Assembly (NCBI RefSeq): GCF_000373925.1
Contig: NZ_KB892750.1
Span: 66,165-107,496, forward strand
Origin: Actinopolymorpha alba DSM 45243
Lineage (GTDB): Bacteria; Actinomycetota; Actinomycetes; Propionibacteriales; Actinopolymorphaceae
Direction of reading: 5' to 3'
Length of the DNA stretch: 41,332 nucleotides
The position numbers were made by a program, and so were the translations under genes. Below, piece after piece: positions 14,855 to 22,681 of this stretch. Each line of letters opens with the position of its first letter. Position 1 is the first letter of the stretch. The notes beneath the pieces were generated by a model. That model was given only the letters and a program-made list of their open reading frames with translations. It had not been told where the DNA came from and searched no databases.

Positions 14855-17416
14855 ATGATCCGGGGGCGCGCCGTAGCGATTAGGCTGCGGAGGGTGCAAA
14901 GACCACTCCTGACGCGGCTCGGCACGGTGCTGGCGATCCTTCTCGGCCTCACTCTGATCGCTACGACAGCGGGCCTGATAATGGGCGTACGCCGGTCCTT
15001 TCCGGAGTACGACGGCCGGGAGGTCCTGGCTGGCCTCGGCTCGCAGGCCTTGGTGCGCAGAGACGCGTCCGGTGTCCCACAGATATCCGCGGGCAGTCCC
15101 GAGGATCTTTTCCGGGCGCAGGGCTACGTCCATGCCCAGGATCGCTTCTATGAGATGGACTTCGGTCGCCACCTGACCAGCGGCCGGCTGGCCGAGTGGT
15201 TCGGTCCGAGCATGGTCGAGACCGATGCGTTCGTGCGCACCCTCGGGTGGCGCCGGGTCGCCTCGCAGGAGTACCCCCGCCTTTCGGCGCAGACGCGGAG
15301 CTACCTGCAGGCGTACGCCGACGGTGTGAACGCCTACCTCGCCACCCACAGCGGTTCGCGGCTCTCGGTGGAGTACACCATGGGGCTGCTCGGCCCGGAC
15401 GACCGCCCAGAACCCTGGACTCCGGTGGACTCACTCGCCTGGTTGAAGGCGATGGCGTGGAATCTGCGCGGCAACATGGACGACGAGATCGCCCGCGCGC
15501 TCACCTCCACGAAGGTCCCGGCCACCCGGGTCGCCGACCTCTATCCCGCCTATCCGTTCGACCGGCACCCGCCGATCGTCACCAGGCTGGCCACGGCCGG
15601 TGCGGATGCGGGACGACAGAACCGCCGGGCCGTGTTTCCCGAGGGGACCACGCAGGCCCTTCGCCAGGTCCAGCGGCTCCTCGACACCATCCCGTCCCCG
15701 CGTGGCCTCGGTGAGGGGGACGGCATCGGCTCCAACTCCTGGGTCGTGGCTGGCTCGCGCACCACCACGGGCAAGCCGATGCTGGCGAACGACCCGCACC
15801 TGTCGCCGCAGATGCCGTCCATCTGGTACCAGCAGGGCCTGCACTGCAAGGACCCCTCGACGGACTGCCAATACGACGTTGCGGGCTTCGGCTTCGCCGG
15901 CGTACCCGGCATCGTCATCGGGCACAACACCCGGATCGCGTGGGGTTTCACCAACCTCGGCCCGGACGTCATGGACCTCTACGTCGAACGCCTGGACGGC
16001 GATACCTACATGTACGACGGCAGCCGGCTCCCGCTGTCGAGCCGGCGGGAGATCATCCAGGTCAAGGACCAGCCCTCGGTCGAGATCGTCGTACGCTCCA
16101 CCCGGCACGGACCGTTGCTGTCTGACGTGGATCCGCAGCTGCGGGCAGCGGTGACGGGTGCGGCGACCGGCCGCGAGGCGCGGGCCGGCGGCTGGAAGGC
16201 CGGTGTGTCGCTGCGCTGGACGGCTCTGGACGCCGGCACCACCGCTGAGGCGATCTTCGACCTCAACACCGCGCGGAACTGGTCGGAGTTCCGGGCGGCG
16301 GCCGCGAGGTTCGAGGTGCCCGCACAGAATCTGGTGTACGCCGACGTGGACGGACACATTGGTTACCAGGCACCCGGCCGGATCCCGATCCGGCGCGGGA
16401 GTACGGGCGAGTGGCCGGTGCCTGGATGGTCCAGCAGGTTCGAATGGACCGGGTGGGTGCCGTTCGACCAGCTCCCGTCGGCGTTCGACCCGTCGGAGGG
16501 CTACATCGTCACGGCCAACCAGGCGGTCGCGCCACCGTCGTACCCCTATCGCCTGGCCGATCACTGGTCGTACGGCTACCGCAGTGACCGGATCACGGAC
16601 CTGATCCGTGCGCAAGGCAAGCTTGACGTCGCGGCGATGGAGCGGATCCAGCTCGACACGTACAACGCCAACGCGGCCTTCCTCGTGCCGCATCTTCGCC
16701 GGATCAAGGTGGATGCCTTCACCGCGGAGGGGCAAGCACTCCTTGACGGCTGGGACTTCACCCAGGGCGTGGATTCGGCACCGGCCGCGTACTTCAACGC
16801 CGTCTGGAAGAACCTCCTCGCCGCGACGTTCCACGACCAGATCCCCAAGGATGCCTGGCCGAGCGGCGGCGACCGGTGGTACGAGGTCGTCCGAGATCTG
16901 ATGAAGGACCCCAGGAACCTGTGGTGGGACGACGTCAGGACCAAGGGCGTGCGCGAGGACCGCGACACGATCCTGCGTCAGGCGATGGTCGAGGCGCGTA
17001 AGGAGCTCACCCGGCTGCTGGCGAAGGACCCGAAGCGCTGGCGCTGGGGGAAGCTGCACAAGCTGGAGCTGGTCAACCAGTCGTTCGGGCAGAGTGACAT
17101 CGGGCCGCTGGAACGCCTCTTCAACCGCGGACCGTACGAGCTCCCGGGCGGCACTGACGCGGTGCTCGCCACGAGCTGGAACGCCGCTTCCGGAGGTTAT
17201 GACGTGACCGCCGTCCCGAGCATGCGGATGGTGGTCGACCTCGCCGACTTCGACCGGTCCCGTTGGGTCAACGTCGCCGGGGTGTCGGGCCATCCGGGGT
17301 CAGATCACTACAACGACCAGACCGAGGCATGGAGCCGTGGCCGGACCATGCGCTGGCCGTTCAGGCCCGCGGCGGTCGAACGCGCGACCGAGAACACCCT
17401 GACCCTCGTCCCGTAA
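14855..17416 (+). CDS. penicillin-acylase-family Ntn hydrolase (exported)
   Basis: 853-aa amidohydrolase of the penicillin acylase / N-acyl-homoserine-lactone acylase family. An N-terminal hydrophobic segment (TRLGTVLAILLGLTLIATTA, about 20-43) exports or anchors it. Conserved blocks include RDASGVPQISAGSPEDLFRA then QGYVHAQDR (alpha chain) and GSNSWVVAG around residue 292; Ser293 would be the autocatalytically exposed N-terminal nucleophile of the beta chain. NDPHL, GHNTRIAWGFTN and a C-terminal SWNAASGG-HPGSDHYNDQ region complete the fold. It may cleave penicillins, acyl-homoserine lactones or cyclic lipopeptides; the sequence does not say which. The start ATG lacks a clear ribosome site. 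Related genes occur next to the folate ligase/galU cluster in other actinomycetes, as I recall. Confidence 0.9.
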   Translation: MIRGRAVAIRLRRVQRPLLTRLGTVLAILLGLTLIATTAGLIMGVRRSFPEYDGREVLAGLGSQALVRRDASGVPQISAGSPEDLFRAQGYVHAQDRFYEMDFGRHLTSGRLAEWFGPSMVETDAFVRTLGWRRVASQEYPRLSAQTRSYLQAYADGVNAYLATHSGSRLSVEYTMGLLGPDDRPEPWTPVDSLAWLKAMAWNLRGNMDDEIARALTSTKVPATRVADLYPAYPFDRHPPIVTRLATAGADAGRQNRRAVFPEGTTQALRQVQRLLDTIPSPRGLGEGDGIGSNSWVVAGSRTTTGKPMLANDPHLSPQMPSIWYQQGLHCKDPSTDCQYDVAGFGFAGVPGIVIGHNTRIAWGFTNLGPDVMDLYVERLDGDTYMYDGSRLPLSSRREIIQVKDQPSVEIVVRSTRHGPLLSDVDPQLRAAVTGAATGREARAGGWKAGVSLRWTALDAGTTAEAIFDLNTARNWSEFRAAAARFEVPAQNLVYADVDGHIGYQAPGRIPIRRGSTGEWPVPGWSSRFEWTGWVPFDQLPSAFDPSEGYIVTANQAVAPPSYPYRLADHWSYGYRSDRITDLIRAQGKLDVAAMERIQLDTYNANAAFLVPHLRRIKVDAFTAEGQALLDGWDFTQGVDSAPAAYFNAVWKNLLAATFHDQIPKDAWPSGGDRWYEVVRDLMKDPRNLWWDDVRTKGVREDRDTILRQAMVEARKELTRLLAKDPKRWRWGKLHKLELVNQSFGQSDIGPLERLFNRGPYELPGGTDAVLATSWNAASGGYDVTAVPSMRMVVDLADFDRSRWVNVAGVSGHPGSDHYNDQTEAWSRGRTMRWPFRPAAVERATENTLTLVP

Positions 17417-17429
17417 CGGTACGCCCTCG

Positions 17430-17507
17430 GCGAAGTTGATCAACGGTCCCGAAGTCGGACGCTTGGCGTGTGGCATGTCCGATTCGGAGACCGTTGATCA
17501 ACTTCGC
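17430..17507. repeat. palindromic repeat element 1 (GCGAAGTTGATCAAC ends)
   Basis: A 78-bp inverted repeat: the left arm starts GCGAAGTTGATCAACGGTC and the right arm ends with its complement; about 30 bp per arm with very few mismatches, around a loop of roughly 16 nt. A related element in the same orientation is at 18555-18631, so the pair brackets the gene at 17617. The structure resembles REP/MITE-type elements. Confidence 0.85.
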
Positions 17508-17616
17508 TTGCCGTACGTGTGCCCGTTTTCTGTCCACAGGGGACCGTACGGCGGGTTTGTCCCCAGGTCTGTGCGCGGGAGCTCGCGGGACCGAGCGGAC
17601 GGGCGATCCTCGGCGC

Positions 17617-18621
17617 ATGAAGAAGGCTGTGATCCGCCGAAGCCCGCGCCAGGCGGACGTTGACCTCATCCGGCTCGCTCATCGCCAGCATGGCGTGATC
17701 ACGCGGAGCGATGCGCTGGCGCGCGGTCTCTCACCCGCTGACCTGATTCGGCTCACGGCTGAGCGCCGGTGGGTTGAGCGACATCCCGGTATTTTCCTTG
17801 CCGCCACGCAACCCTCCACCACCGCGTCTGAGTGCCAAGCCGCGCTGCTGGCAGTCGGGGGTGACTGCGCGCTCGCGGGTGCCTCGGCTGCCTGGGTGTG
17901 GACACTGCCTGGCTCCGAGCGGGTGGATTACCCCGAGCTGGTGGTTCCGGGGAACCGTCGGTTCACTCATCTCGCGTACGTGCGGGTGCGACGGGTGGCG
18001 GTCACAGCGTTCAGATCCGTCGTACGAAGAGGCTGGCCGGTCACGCCACTCGAGGTCACGGTGCGGGATCTTGCGGCACATCTGACACGTCGCGATCTTC
18101 GCGCGCTGGTTCAGCATCTGGTGTTGGAGCAGCGCACCACGCTGGAGCGTCTGTCGGGAGTGCTGGGTCGCGGTCTCTCCGGTTCGGCTGCCCTTCGACA
18201 GATCCTGGAGGAGGTCGATCCGGCATTCCAATCGGTGTGGGAGCGCCGCCTCCACGACGCCCTGGTGAGGCGAGGATTGCGCCCGCGACCCCAGCTGTCG
18301 TTGGTCGCTCCGTCAGGTCGGCGGTGCTACCTCGATCTCGGTTTTCCCGAGGTTCGGTTGGGCGTCGAGATCGATGGTTTCCTCACCCACATGCGTCGCT
18401 TCGCCATCGGCCGCCGGCGGGCCAACGCCGTGACCCTGGAACTCGGGTGGGAACTGGCGCAGTACGCCGTGGAGGATCTAGCGGAACGTCTCGACGAGGT
18501 GGCAGACGAGATCGTGGCCTATGTGCTTGCTCGCAAGGAGCGGCTGCCGGCGCCCGAAGTTGATCAACGGTCCCGAAATCGGACGCCCACCGCTGCGAGT
18601 CTCCGAATTGCCCGCCGTTGA
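17617..18621 (+). CDS. AbiEi-type antitoxin-like HTH fused to DUF559/Vsr-like nuclease domain
   Basis: 334-aa protein. Residues ~10-65 match the winged-helix start of AbiEi-like proteins (IRLAHRQHGVITRSDALARG, then PADLIRLTAERRWVERHPGIF). The C-terminal third looks like a DUF559/very-short-patch-repair endonuclease fold: SVWERRLHDALVRRGL, then YLDLGFPEVRLGVEIDGF with D and E-x-D positions expected of a PD-(D/E)xK site. No AbiEii toxin partner is next to it, so it is an orphan; such proteins are common in actinomycetes and their role is not established. The last ~20 residues and the stop codon are encoded by palindromic element 2, so the original C-terminus may have been replaced. Start chosen at the ATG at 17617. 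Confidence 0.75.
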   Translation: MKKAVIRRSPRQADVDLIRLAHRQHGVITRSDALARGLSPADLIRLTAERRWVERHPGIFLAATQPSTTASECQAALLAVGGDCALAGASAAWVWTLPGSERVDYPELVVPGNRRFTHLAYVRVRRVAVTAFRSVVRRGWPVTPLEVTVRDLAAHLTRRDLRALVQHLVLEQRTTLERLSGVLGRGLSGSAALRQILEEVDPAFQSVWERRLHDALVRRGLRPRPQLSLVAPSGRRCYLDLGFPEVRLGVEIDGFLTHMRRFAIGRRRANAVTLELGWELAQYAVEDLAERLDEVADEIVAYVLARKERLPAPEVDQRSRNRTPTAASLRIARR

Positions 18622-18631
18622 TCAACTTCGC
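18555..18631. repeat. palindromic repeat element 2 (GTTGATCAAC ends), overlaps gene end
   Basis: Same layout and orientation as element 1: the left arm CGAAGTTGATCAACGGTC continues to CCCGAAATCGGACGC, and the right end is CCGTTGATCAACTTCGC. The inner part of the right arm has drifted. The TGA of the upstream gene (18619-18621) lies inside the right-hand GTTGATCAAC, so the element contributes coding sequence and the stop. Confidence 0.85.
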
Positions 18632-18649
18632 GCCTAGCCGGCTTGGCGC

Positions 18650-19261
18650 TCACGGCGCGGGGAAGCGGACCAACCCGGAGGGGAGGGCCGCCGCCCTGAC
18701 CCGCCAGTCGTACCGATCACTCGGGATCGGCCCCTCGAGCAGTTCGCCCTCGTGGAGGAGCACACAGCTGAACGCTTCGGGAGCGATCCGGGGAAGCACC
18801 CGGTCGTAGCTGCCGCCGCCGCGACCGAGCCGCATTCCGGTGCGATCGGCGGCCACACCGGGAAGCAGCACGGCGTCGGCGGTCGCGACGGCCTGCGGAC
18901 CGAGGCGGCCGCCGGTGGGTTCGAGGAGTCCGAGTGGTGCGCTGACCAGATCGCCCGGGCCCGTATAGACGGCCCAGTCGAGATCGAAGTCCCGCTCCAG
19001 GACGGGAAGGAGGACCCGGATTCCGCGCCGTTGGAGCGCGTCGAGCAGCAGGCCGGTGCCGGGTTCGGTGCCGACGCCGACGTACGCGGCGACCACCGCG
19101 GCCCGGCTCACCTCGGGCACGCTGAGCAGCACGTCACACAATGCGACCGCCGCGGCGTGAAGGTCTTCTGGCCGCAGCTTGCTTCGCTGGAGAAGTATCC
19201 GCCGGCGCAGGCGTTGCTTCTCCTCGTGGACGTCCCGTGGTTCGAAGCGCGGACTCCGCAT
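18650..19261 (-). CDS. 5-formyltetrahydrofolate cyclo-ligase
   Basis: Cytosolic ATP-dependent enzyme (methenyltetrahydrofolate synthetase) that returns 5-formyl-THF to the one-carbon pool. The 203-aa product has the N-terminal basic helix EEKQRLRRRILLQRSKL (substrate phosphate contacts), VAAYVGVGTEPGTGLL in the middle, and the signature LPGVAADRTGMRLGRGGGSYDR near residue 135-157, which forms the ATP/Mg site. A GTG about ten codons in is an alternative start. It diverges from galU and sits at the left edge of the galU-glp-moaC-mog-glpR cluster. Confidence 0.92.
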   Translation of the reverse strand: MRSPRFEPRDVHEEKQRLRRRILLQRSKLRPEDLHAAAVALCDVLLSVPEVSRAAVVAAYVGVGTEPGTGLLLDALQRRGIRVLLPVLERDFDLDWAVYTGPGDLVSAPLGLLEPTGGRLGPQAVATADAVLLPGVAADRTGMRLGRGGGSYDRVLPRIAPEAFSCVLLHEGELLEGPIPSDRYDWRVRAAALPSGLVRFPAP

Positions 19262-19466
19262 GGTCCGTTATCTTCTCTCAACCTTCGCGGGGAGCGGGCG
19301 GGTTCCAGGAGATGGCACGGTCAAGTTGACGTTCCGTATGCAAAATCGTCGGCGGAGCGACCGATCGTGAGCAATCCCTCCGAGTCAGCGTCTACATTGA
19401 GTGACCTGTCCGTCTTTGCCCGCAGTATCCGGACCCGTGCCGCATGTCACCTACTAGGGTCGGCGC

Positions 19467-20417
19467 ATGGGCCATTCCGGTGCACACGATTCCATCGTCC
19501 GCAAGGCAGTGATCCCGGCGGCGGGCCTCGGCACGCGCTTCCTGCCCGCCACGAAGGCGACGCCCAAGGAGATGCTTCCGGTCGTCGACAAGCCAGCGAT
19601 CCAGTACGTCGTGGAGGAGGCCGTCGCGGCCGGCCTCAGCGACGTTCTGATGGTCACCGGCCGGGGCAAGAGGCCGCTCGAGGACCACTTCGACCGTGCG
19701 TACGAGCTGGAGGAGGCGCTCCGCGAGAAGGGGGACAGCGAGCGGCTGGCCGAGGTCCAACGCTCCAGCGAGCTGGCAGACGTCCACTACGTACGCCAGG
19801 GTGTGCCCAAGGGTCTTGGCCACGCGGTGCTGTGCGCCGCGCCGCACGTCGGCCCCGCGCCGTTCGCGGTCCTGCTCGGCGACGACCTGATCGACGAGCG
19901 TGACCCGCTCCTCCCCGCCATGATCGAGGTCCAGAAGGCGAAGGGCGGCAGCGTCGTCGCGCTGATCGAGGTCGACCCGGCACAGGTGCACCTCTACGGT
20001 TGTGCCGCGGTCGAGCCGTCCGACCAGGAAGGCGTCGTGCGGGTCACTGACCTGGTGGAGAAGCCGGACGCCGCCGACGCGCCGAGCAACCTCGCGATCA
20101 TCGGCCGGTATGTGCTCGCACCCGAGGTGTTCGACGTCCTCCGGGACACCCCGCCGGGGCGCGGTGGAGAGATCCAGCTGACCGACGCTCTCCGGACGCT
20201 CGCCGGTCGGTCCAGGGACGAGGGCGGGCCCGTGCACGGCGTACTCTTCCGTGGGCGAAGGTACGACACTGGAGACAAGGCCGACTACCTCCGGACGATC
20301 GTGCGGCTGGCCTGCGACCGGGACGACCTCGGCCCGGAGTTCCTGGCGTGGCTGCGCCAGTTCGTAGCGGCACGCAGCGTCGCCGAAAACAGCGCGGTAC
20401 GAGAGGCCACCGGGTGA
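19467..20417 (+). CDS. galU: UTP-glucose-1-phosphate uridylyltransferase GalU
   Basis: Makes UDP-glucose from UTP and glucose-1-phosphate, feeding glycan, trehalose and cell-wall sugar synthesis. The 316-aa product has the nucleotidyltransferase signature IPAAGLGTRFLPATKATPKE near residue 16, the uridine-binding QGVPKGLGHAVLCA, LLGDDLIDE with the metal-binding Asp, VTDLVEKP, and GGEIQLTDAL. The length is normal. Its stop overlaps the following GTG by GTGA, so galU and glp/moeA are coupled. The promoter probably lies in the 205-bp divergent spacer with the folate ligase gene. Confidence 0.95.
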   Translation: MGHSGAHDSIVRKAVIPAAGLGTRFLPATKATPKEMLPVVDKPAIQYVVEEAVAAGLSDVLMVTGRGKRPLEDHFDRAYELEEALREKGDSERLAEVQRSSELADVHYVRQGVPKGLGHAVLCAAPHVGPAPFAVLLGDDLIDERDPLLPAMIEVQKAKGGSVVALIEVDPAQVHLYGCAAVEPSDQEGVVRVTDLVEKPDAADAPSNLAIIGRYVLAPEVFDVLRDTPPGRGGEIQLTDALRTLAGRSRDEGGPVHGVLFRGRRYDTGDKADYLRTIVRLACDRDDLGPEFLAWLRQFVAARSVAENSAVREATG

Positions 20418-21631
20418 AGACGGTTGAGGAACATCTGGGGACGGTCCTTTCCGGCGTCCGTGAGCTGCCGCCGTTCCAGCAGCAGTTGATGGACGCGCAC
20501 GGCAGCGCACTGTGCGAGGACGTCGTGGCCGGGTTCGACCTCCCGTTGTTCGACAACTCCGCGATGGACGGGTACGCCGTCCGCTTCGAGGACGTCGCGT
20601 CGGCGACCGAGACGAATCCGGTCGTGCTGCCGGTGGTGGGTGACGTTCCGGCCGGGGGTACCGAAACCCACGCGCTCGCGCCCGGGCTCGCCCTGCGGAT
20701 CATGACCGGCGCGCCGATCCCGCACGGCGCCGACACGGTGATCCCGGTCGAGTGGACCGACGGCGGCGTCGCCAAGGTGGCGATCAACCACGCGCCCGGC
20801 GACAACCGCTTCATCCGCCGCCGTGGTGAAGACGTCGTCGCCGGCCAGTTGCTGGTGCGGGCGGGTACGCACCTGGACGCCAAGCAGCTCGCGGTGCTCG
20901 CCTCGGTGGGACGGGACGAGGTGTGGGTACGCCCGCGCCCCCGGGTGGTGGTGCTGTCCACCGGGTCGGAGCTGCGCGAGCCGGGCGAGCAGCTGGGCGA
21001 GGGCACGATCTATGACGCCAACAGCTTCGCGCTCGCGGCGGCCGCCCGTGAGGCTGGCGCGATCGCGTACCGAGTGGGCGTGGTTCCCGACGACGAGCGG
21101 GAGTTCATTCGTGTGCTGGAGGACCAGCTGGTCCGGGCCGACGTGGTGGTGACCAGCGGCGGCGTGAGCGTCGGAGCGTACGACATCGTGAAGCAGGTGC
21201 TGAGCCGTCTCGGCACGGTGGAGTTCACCCAGGTGGCGATGCAGCCGGGCATGCCGCAGGGCTTCGGCGTGGTCGGCGAGGACAGCACTCCGATCTTCAC
21301 GTTACCGGGCAATCCGGTCAGCGCGTACGTCTCGTTTCAGGTCTTCGTCCTGCCGGCCATCCGCAAGATGCTGGGCGTGACGCCGTACATCCTGCCGACG
21401 GTGATGGCGACGGCCACGAGCGGCTGGCGGTCGTCGGTGGGTCGCCGGCAGTACGCCCGCGTGGAGTACGCCGTCGGCGAGGACGGCCGGGCGCGGGTGA
21501 CCCCGGTCAGCGGGCCCGGCTCCCACCTGGTGGCGGGGCTCGCCCGGGCGAACGCGCTGGCTGTCATACCCGAGGGTGTGCATGAGGTGCCAGAAGGCGC
21601 GACGCTGGAAGTGATGGTTCTCGACAGCTGA
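20414..21631 (+). CDS. glp: MoeA-family molybdotransferase / Glp cell-division factor
   Basis: 405-aa gephyrin/MoeA-fold protein starting at the GTG that overlaps the galU stop. MoeA blocks are all present: FDNSAMDGYAVR, LRIMTGAPIPHGADTVIPVE, VVVLSTGSEL, TSGGVSVGAYDIVK, FTLPGNPVSAYVSF and a C-terminal beta domain. The usual KPGKP lysine motif of enzymatic MoeA reads QPGMPQGFG here. Together with the glpR/sepX gene four genes downstream, this places it with actinobacterial Glp, which in Corynebacterium binds FtsZ and the membrane receptor GlpR. Molybdenum insertion activity may be retained or lost; the adjacent moaC and mog suggest it still sits in a cofactor context. Confidence 0.9.
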   Translation: MKTVEEHLGTVLSGVRELPPFQQQLMDAHGSALCEDVVAGFDLPLFDNSAMDGYAVRFEDVASATETNPVVLPVVGDVPAGGTETHALAPGLALRIMTGAPIPHGADTVIPVEWTDGGVAKVAINHAPGDNRFIRRRGEDVVAGQLLVRAGTHLDAKQLAVLASVGRDEVWVRPRPRVVVLSTGSELREPGEQLGEGTIYDANSFALAAAAREAGAIAYRVGVVPDDEREFIRVLEDQLVRADVVVTSGGVSVGAYDIVKQVLSRLGTVEFTQVAMQPGMPQGFGVVGEDSTPIFTLPGNPVSAYVSFQVFVLPAIRKMLGVTPYILPTVMATATSGWRSSVGRRQYARVEYAVGEDGRARVTPVSGPGSHLVAGLARANALAVIPEGVHEVPEGATLEVMVLDS

Positions 21632-21686
21632 GCAGCTGAGCAGCCGCGACCCTCACATACCCGACAGCGGAGAAAGAAGGCGGGCG

Positions 21687-22199
21687 ATGCCCGAAGAGGC
21701 GGCGCGGGAAGCGCCTGGTGTCGCACGGGGACGCGGGCTCACCCACCTCGACGAGACAGGTGCGGCCCGGATGGTGGACGTGTCGGCGAAGCCGACCAGC
21801 GCGCGGGCGGCCCGGGCGAGCGGACGGGTCCTCGTCTCACCCGAGGTGGTGGAGCTGCTCCGGGGGCGCGGTATGCCCAAGGGGGACGCGCTGGGCGTGG
21901 CGCGGATCGCCGGGATCATGGGAGCGAAGCGAACCCCCGATCTGGTGCCGCTCTGCCACCCGATCGCCATCACGGGCGTCGACGTGGAGCTCGCGGTCGC
22001 CGACGACGCCGTGACGATCGCGGCCACGGTCCGAACCACCGACCGGACCGGGGTCGAGATGGAGGCGTTGACGGCTGTCACGACCGCGGCGCTCGCGGTG
22101 GTCGACATGGTCAAGGCCGTCGACCCCGCCGCGGTCATCAGTGACATACGCGTGGACGAGAAGACCGGCGGCAAGTCGGGCGACTGGCGGCGGGCATGA
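21687..22199 (+). CDS. moaC: cyclic pyranopterin monophosphate synthase MoaC
   Basis: Second enzyme of molybdenum-cofactor synthesis; converts the MoaA product to cyclic pyranopterin monophosphate. The 170-aa product has MVDVSAKPTSARAARASG near residue 29, KGDALGVARIAGIMGAKRT, the signature DLVPLCHPI with the catalytic-site His, VEMEALTAVTTAALAVVDM and the C-terminal DEKTGGKSGDW. A purine-rich GAGAAAGAAGG precedes the ATG. The stop overlaps the mog start (ATGA). MoaA is not in this window. Confidence 0.96.
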   Translation: MPEEAAREAPGVARGRGLTHLDETGAARMVDVSAKPTSARAARASGRVLVSPEVVELLRGRGMPKGDALGVARIAGIMGAKRTPDLVPLCHPIAITGVDVELAVADDAVTIAATVRTTDRTGVEMEALTAVTTAALAVVDMVKAVDPAAVISDIRVDEKTGGKSGDWRRA

Positions 22200-22681
22200 G
22201 AGCCGTGGTGGTCACCGTGTCCAACCGGGCAGCAGCGGGGATTTACAGCGACCGGGCGGGTCCGATCCTCGTCGAAGGGTTGCGCGGCCTCGGGTTCGAG
22301 GTCGACGGGCCGGTCGTGGTGCCCGATGGCGAGCCGGTCGTGAAGGAGCTGCGGGAGGCGATTTCTGTGGCGTACGACGTCGTCCTCACCACTGGGGGTA
22401 CCGGCCTGAGTCCGAACGACCTGACGCCGGAGATGACCAGTCGGGTCCTGGACCGTGAGGTTCCGGGGATAGCGGAGGCGATTCGGGCGTACGGTGTCGC
22501 CCACGGTGTGCCCTCCGCGGTGCTGTCGCGTGGGCTCGCCGGACTCGCTGGAGGCACGCTCATCGTCAACCTCCCCGGCTCGACGGGCGGGGCGCGCGAC
22601 GGGATGGCGGTGCTCGAGCAGGTGCTTGTGCACGCCGTGGAGCAGGTTCACGGTGGTGATCACCCAGGAGGTGCCTCCTGA
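22196..22681 (+). CDS. mog: MoaB/Mog-family molybdopterin adenylyltransferase
   Basis: 161-aa cytosolic protein of the MoaB/Mog fold, which adenylates molybdopterin before metal insertion. Motifs: VVVTVSNRAAAGIYSDRAGP at the start, TTGGTGLSPNDLTPE in the centre (molybdopterin-binding loop) and LPGSTGGARDGM near the C-terminus. The ATG overlaps moaC. The stop codon TGA overlaps the CTG that starts the next gene, and AGGAGG for that gene lies inside the mog 3' end. MoaB versus Mog cannot be distinguished by eye. Confidence 0.92.
   Translation: MRAVVVTVSNRAAAGIYSDRAGPILVEGLRGLGFEVDGPVVVPDGEPVVKELREAISVAYDVVLTTGGTGLSPNDLTPEMTSRVLDREVPGIAEAIRAYGVAHGVPSAVLSRGLAGLAGGTLIVNLPGSTGGARDGMAVLEQVLVHAVEQVHGGDHPGGAS
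22666..22671 (+). promoter_or_regulatory. AGGAGG ribosome-binding site pointing to a CTG start
   Basis: A perfect Shine-Dalgarno AGGAGG at 22666-22671 is followed after 6 nt by CTG at 22678. In this frame the stretch from the upstream stop (22657) to 22850 contains no ATG or GTG, while conserved acetyltransferase sequence starts right after the CTG. This decides the start of the next gene. Confidence 0.75.

Noticed and set aside
15431-17293. 620-codon minus-strand frame opposite the acylase gene
   Set aside because: Lies wholly within the acylase coding region and shows no motif; shadow of GC3-rich codons.
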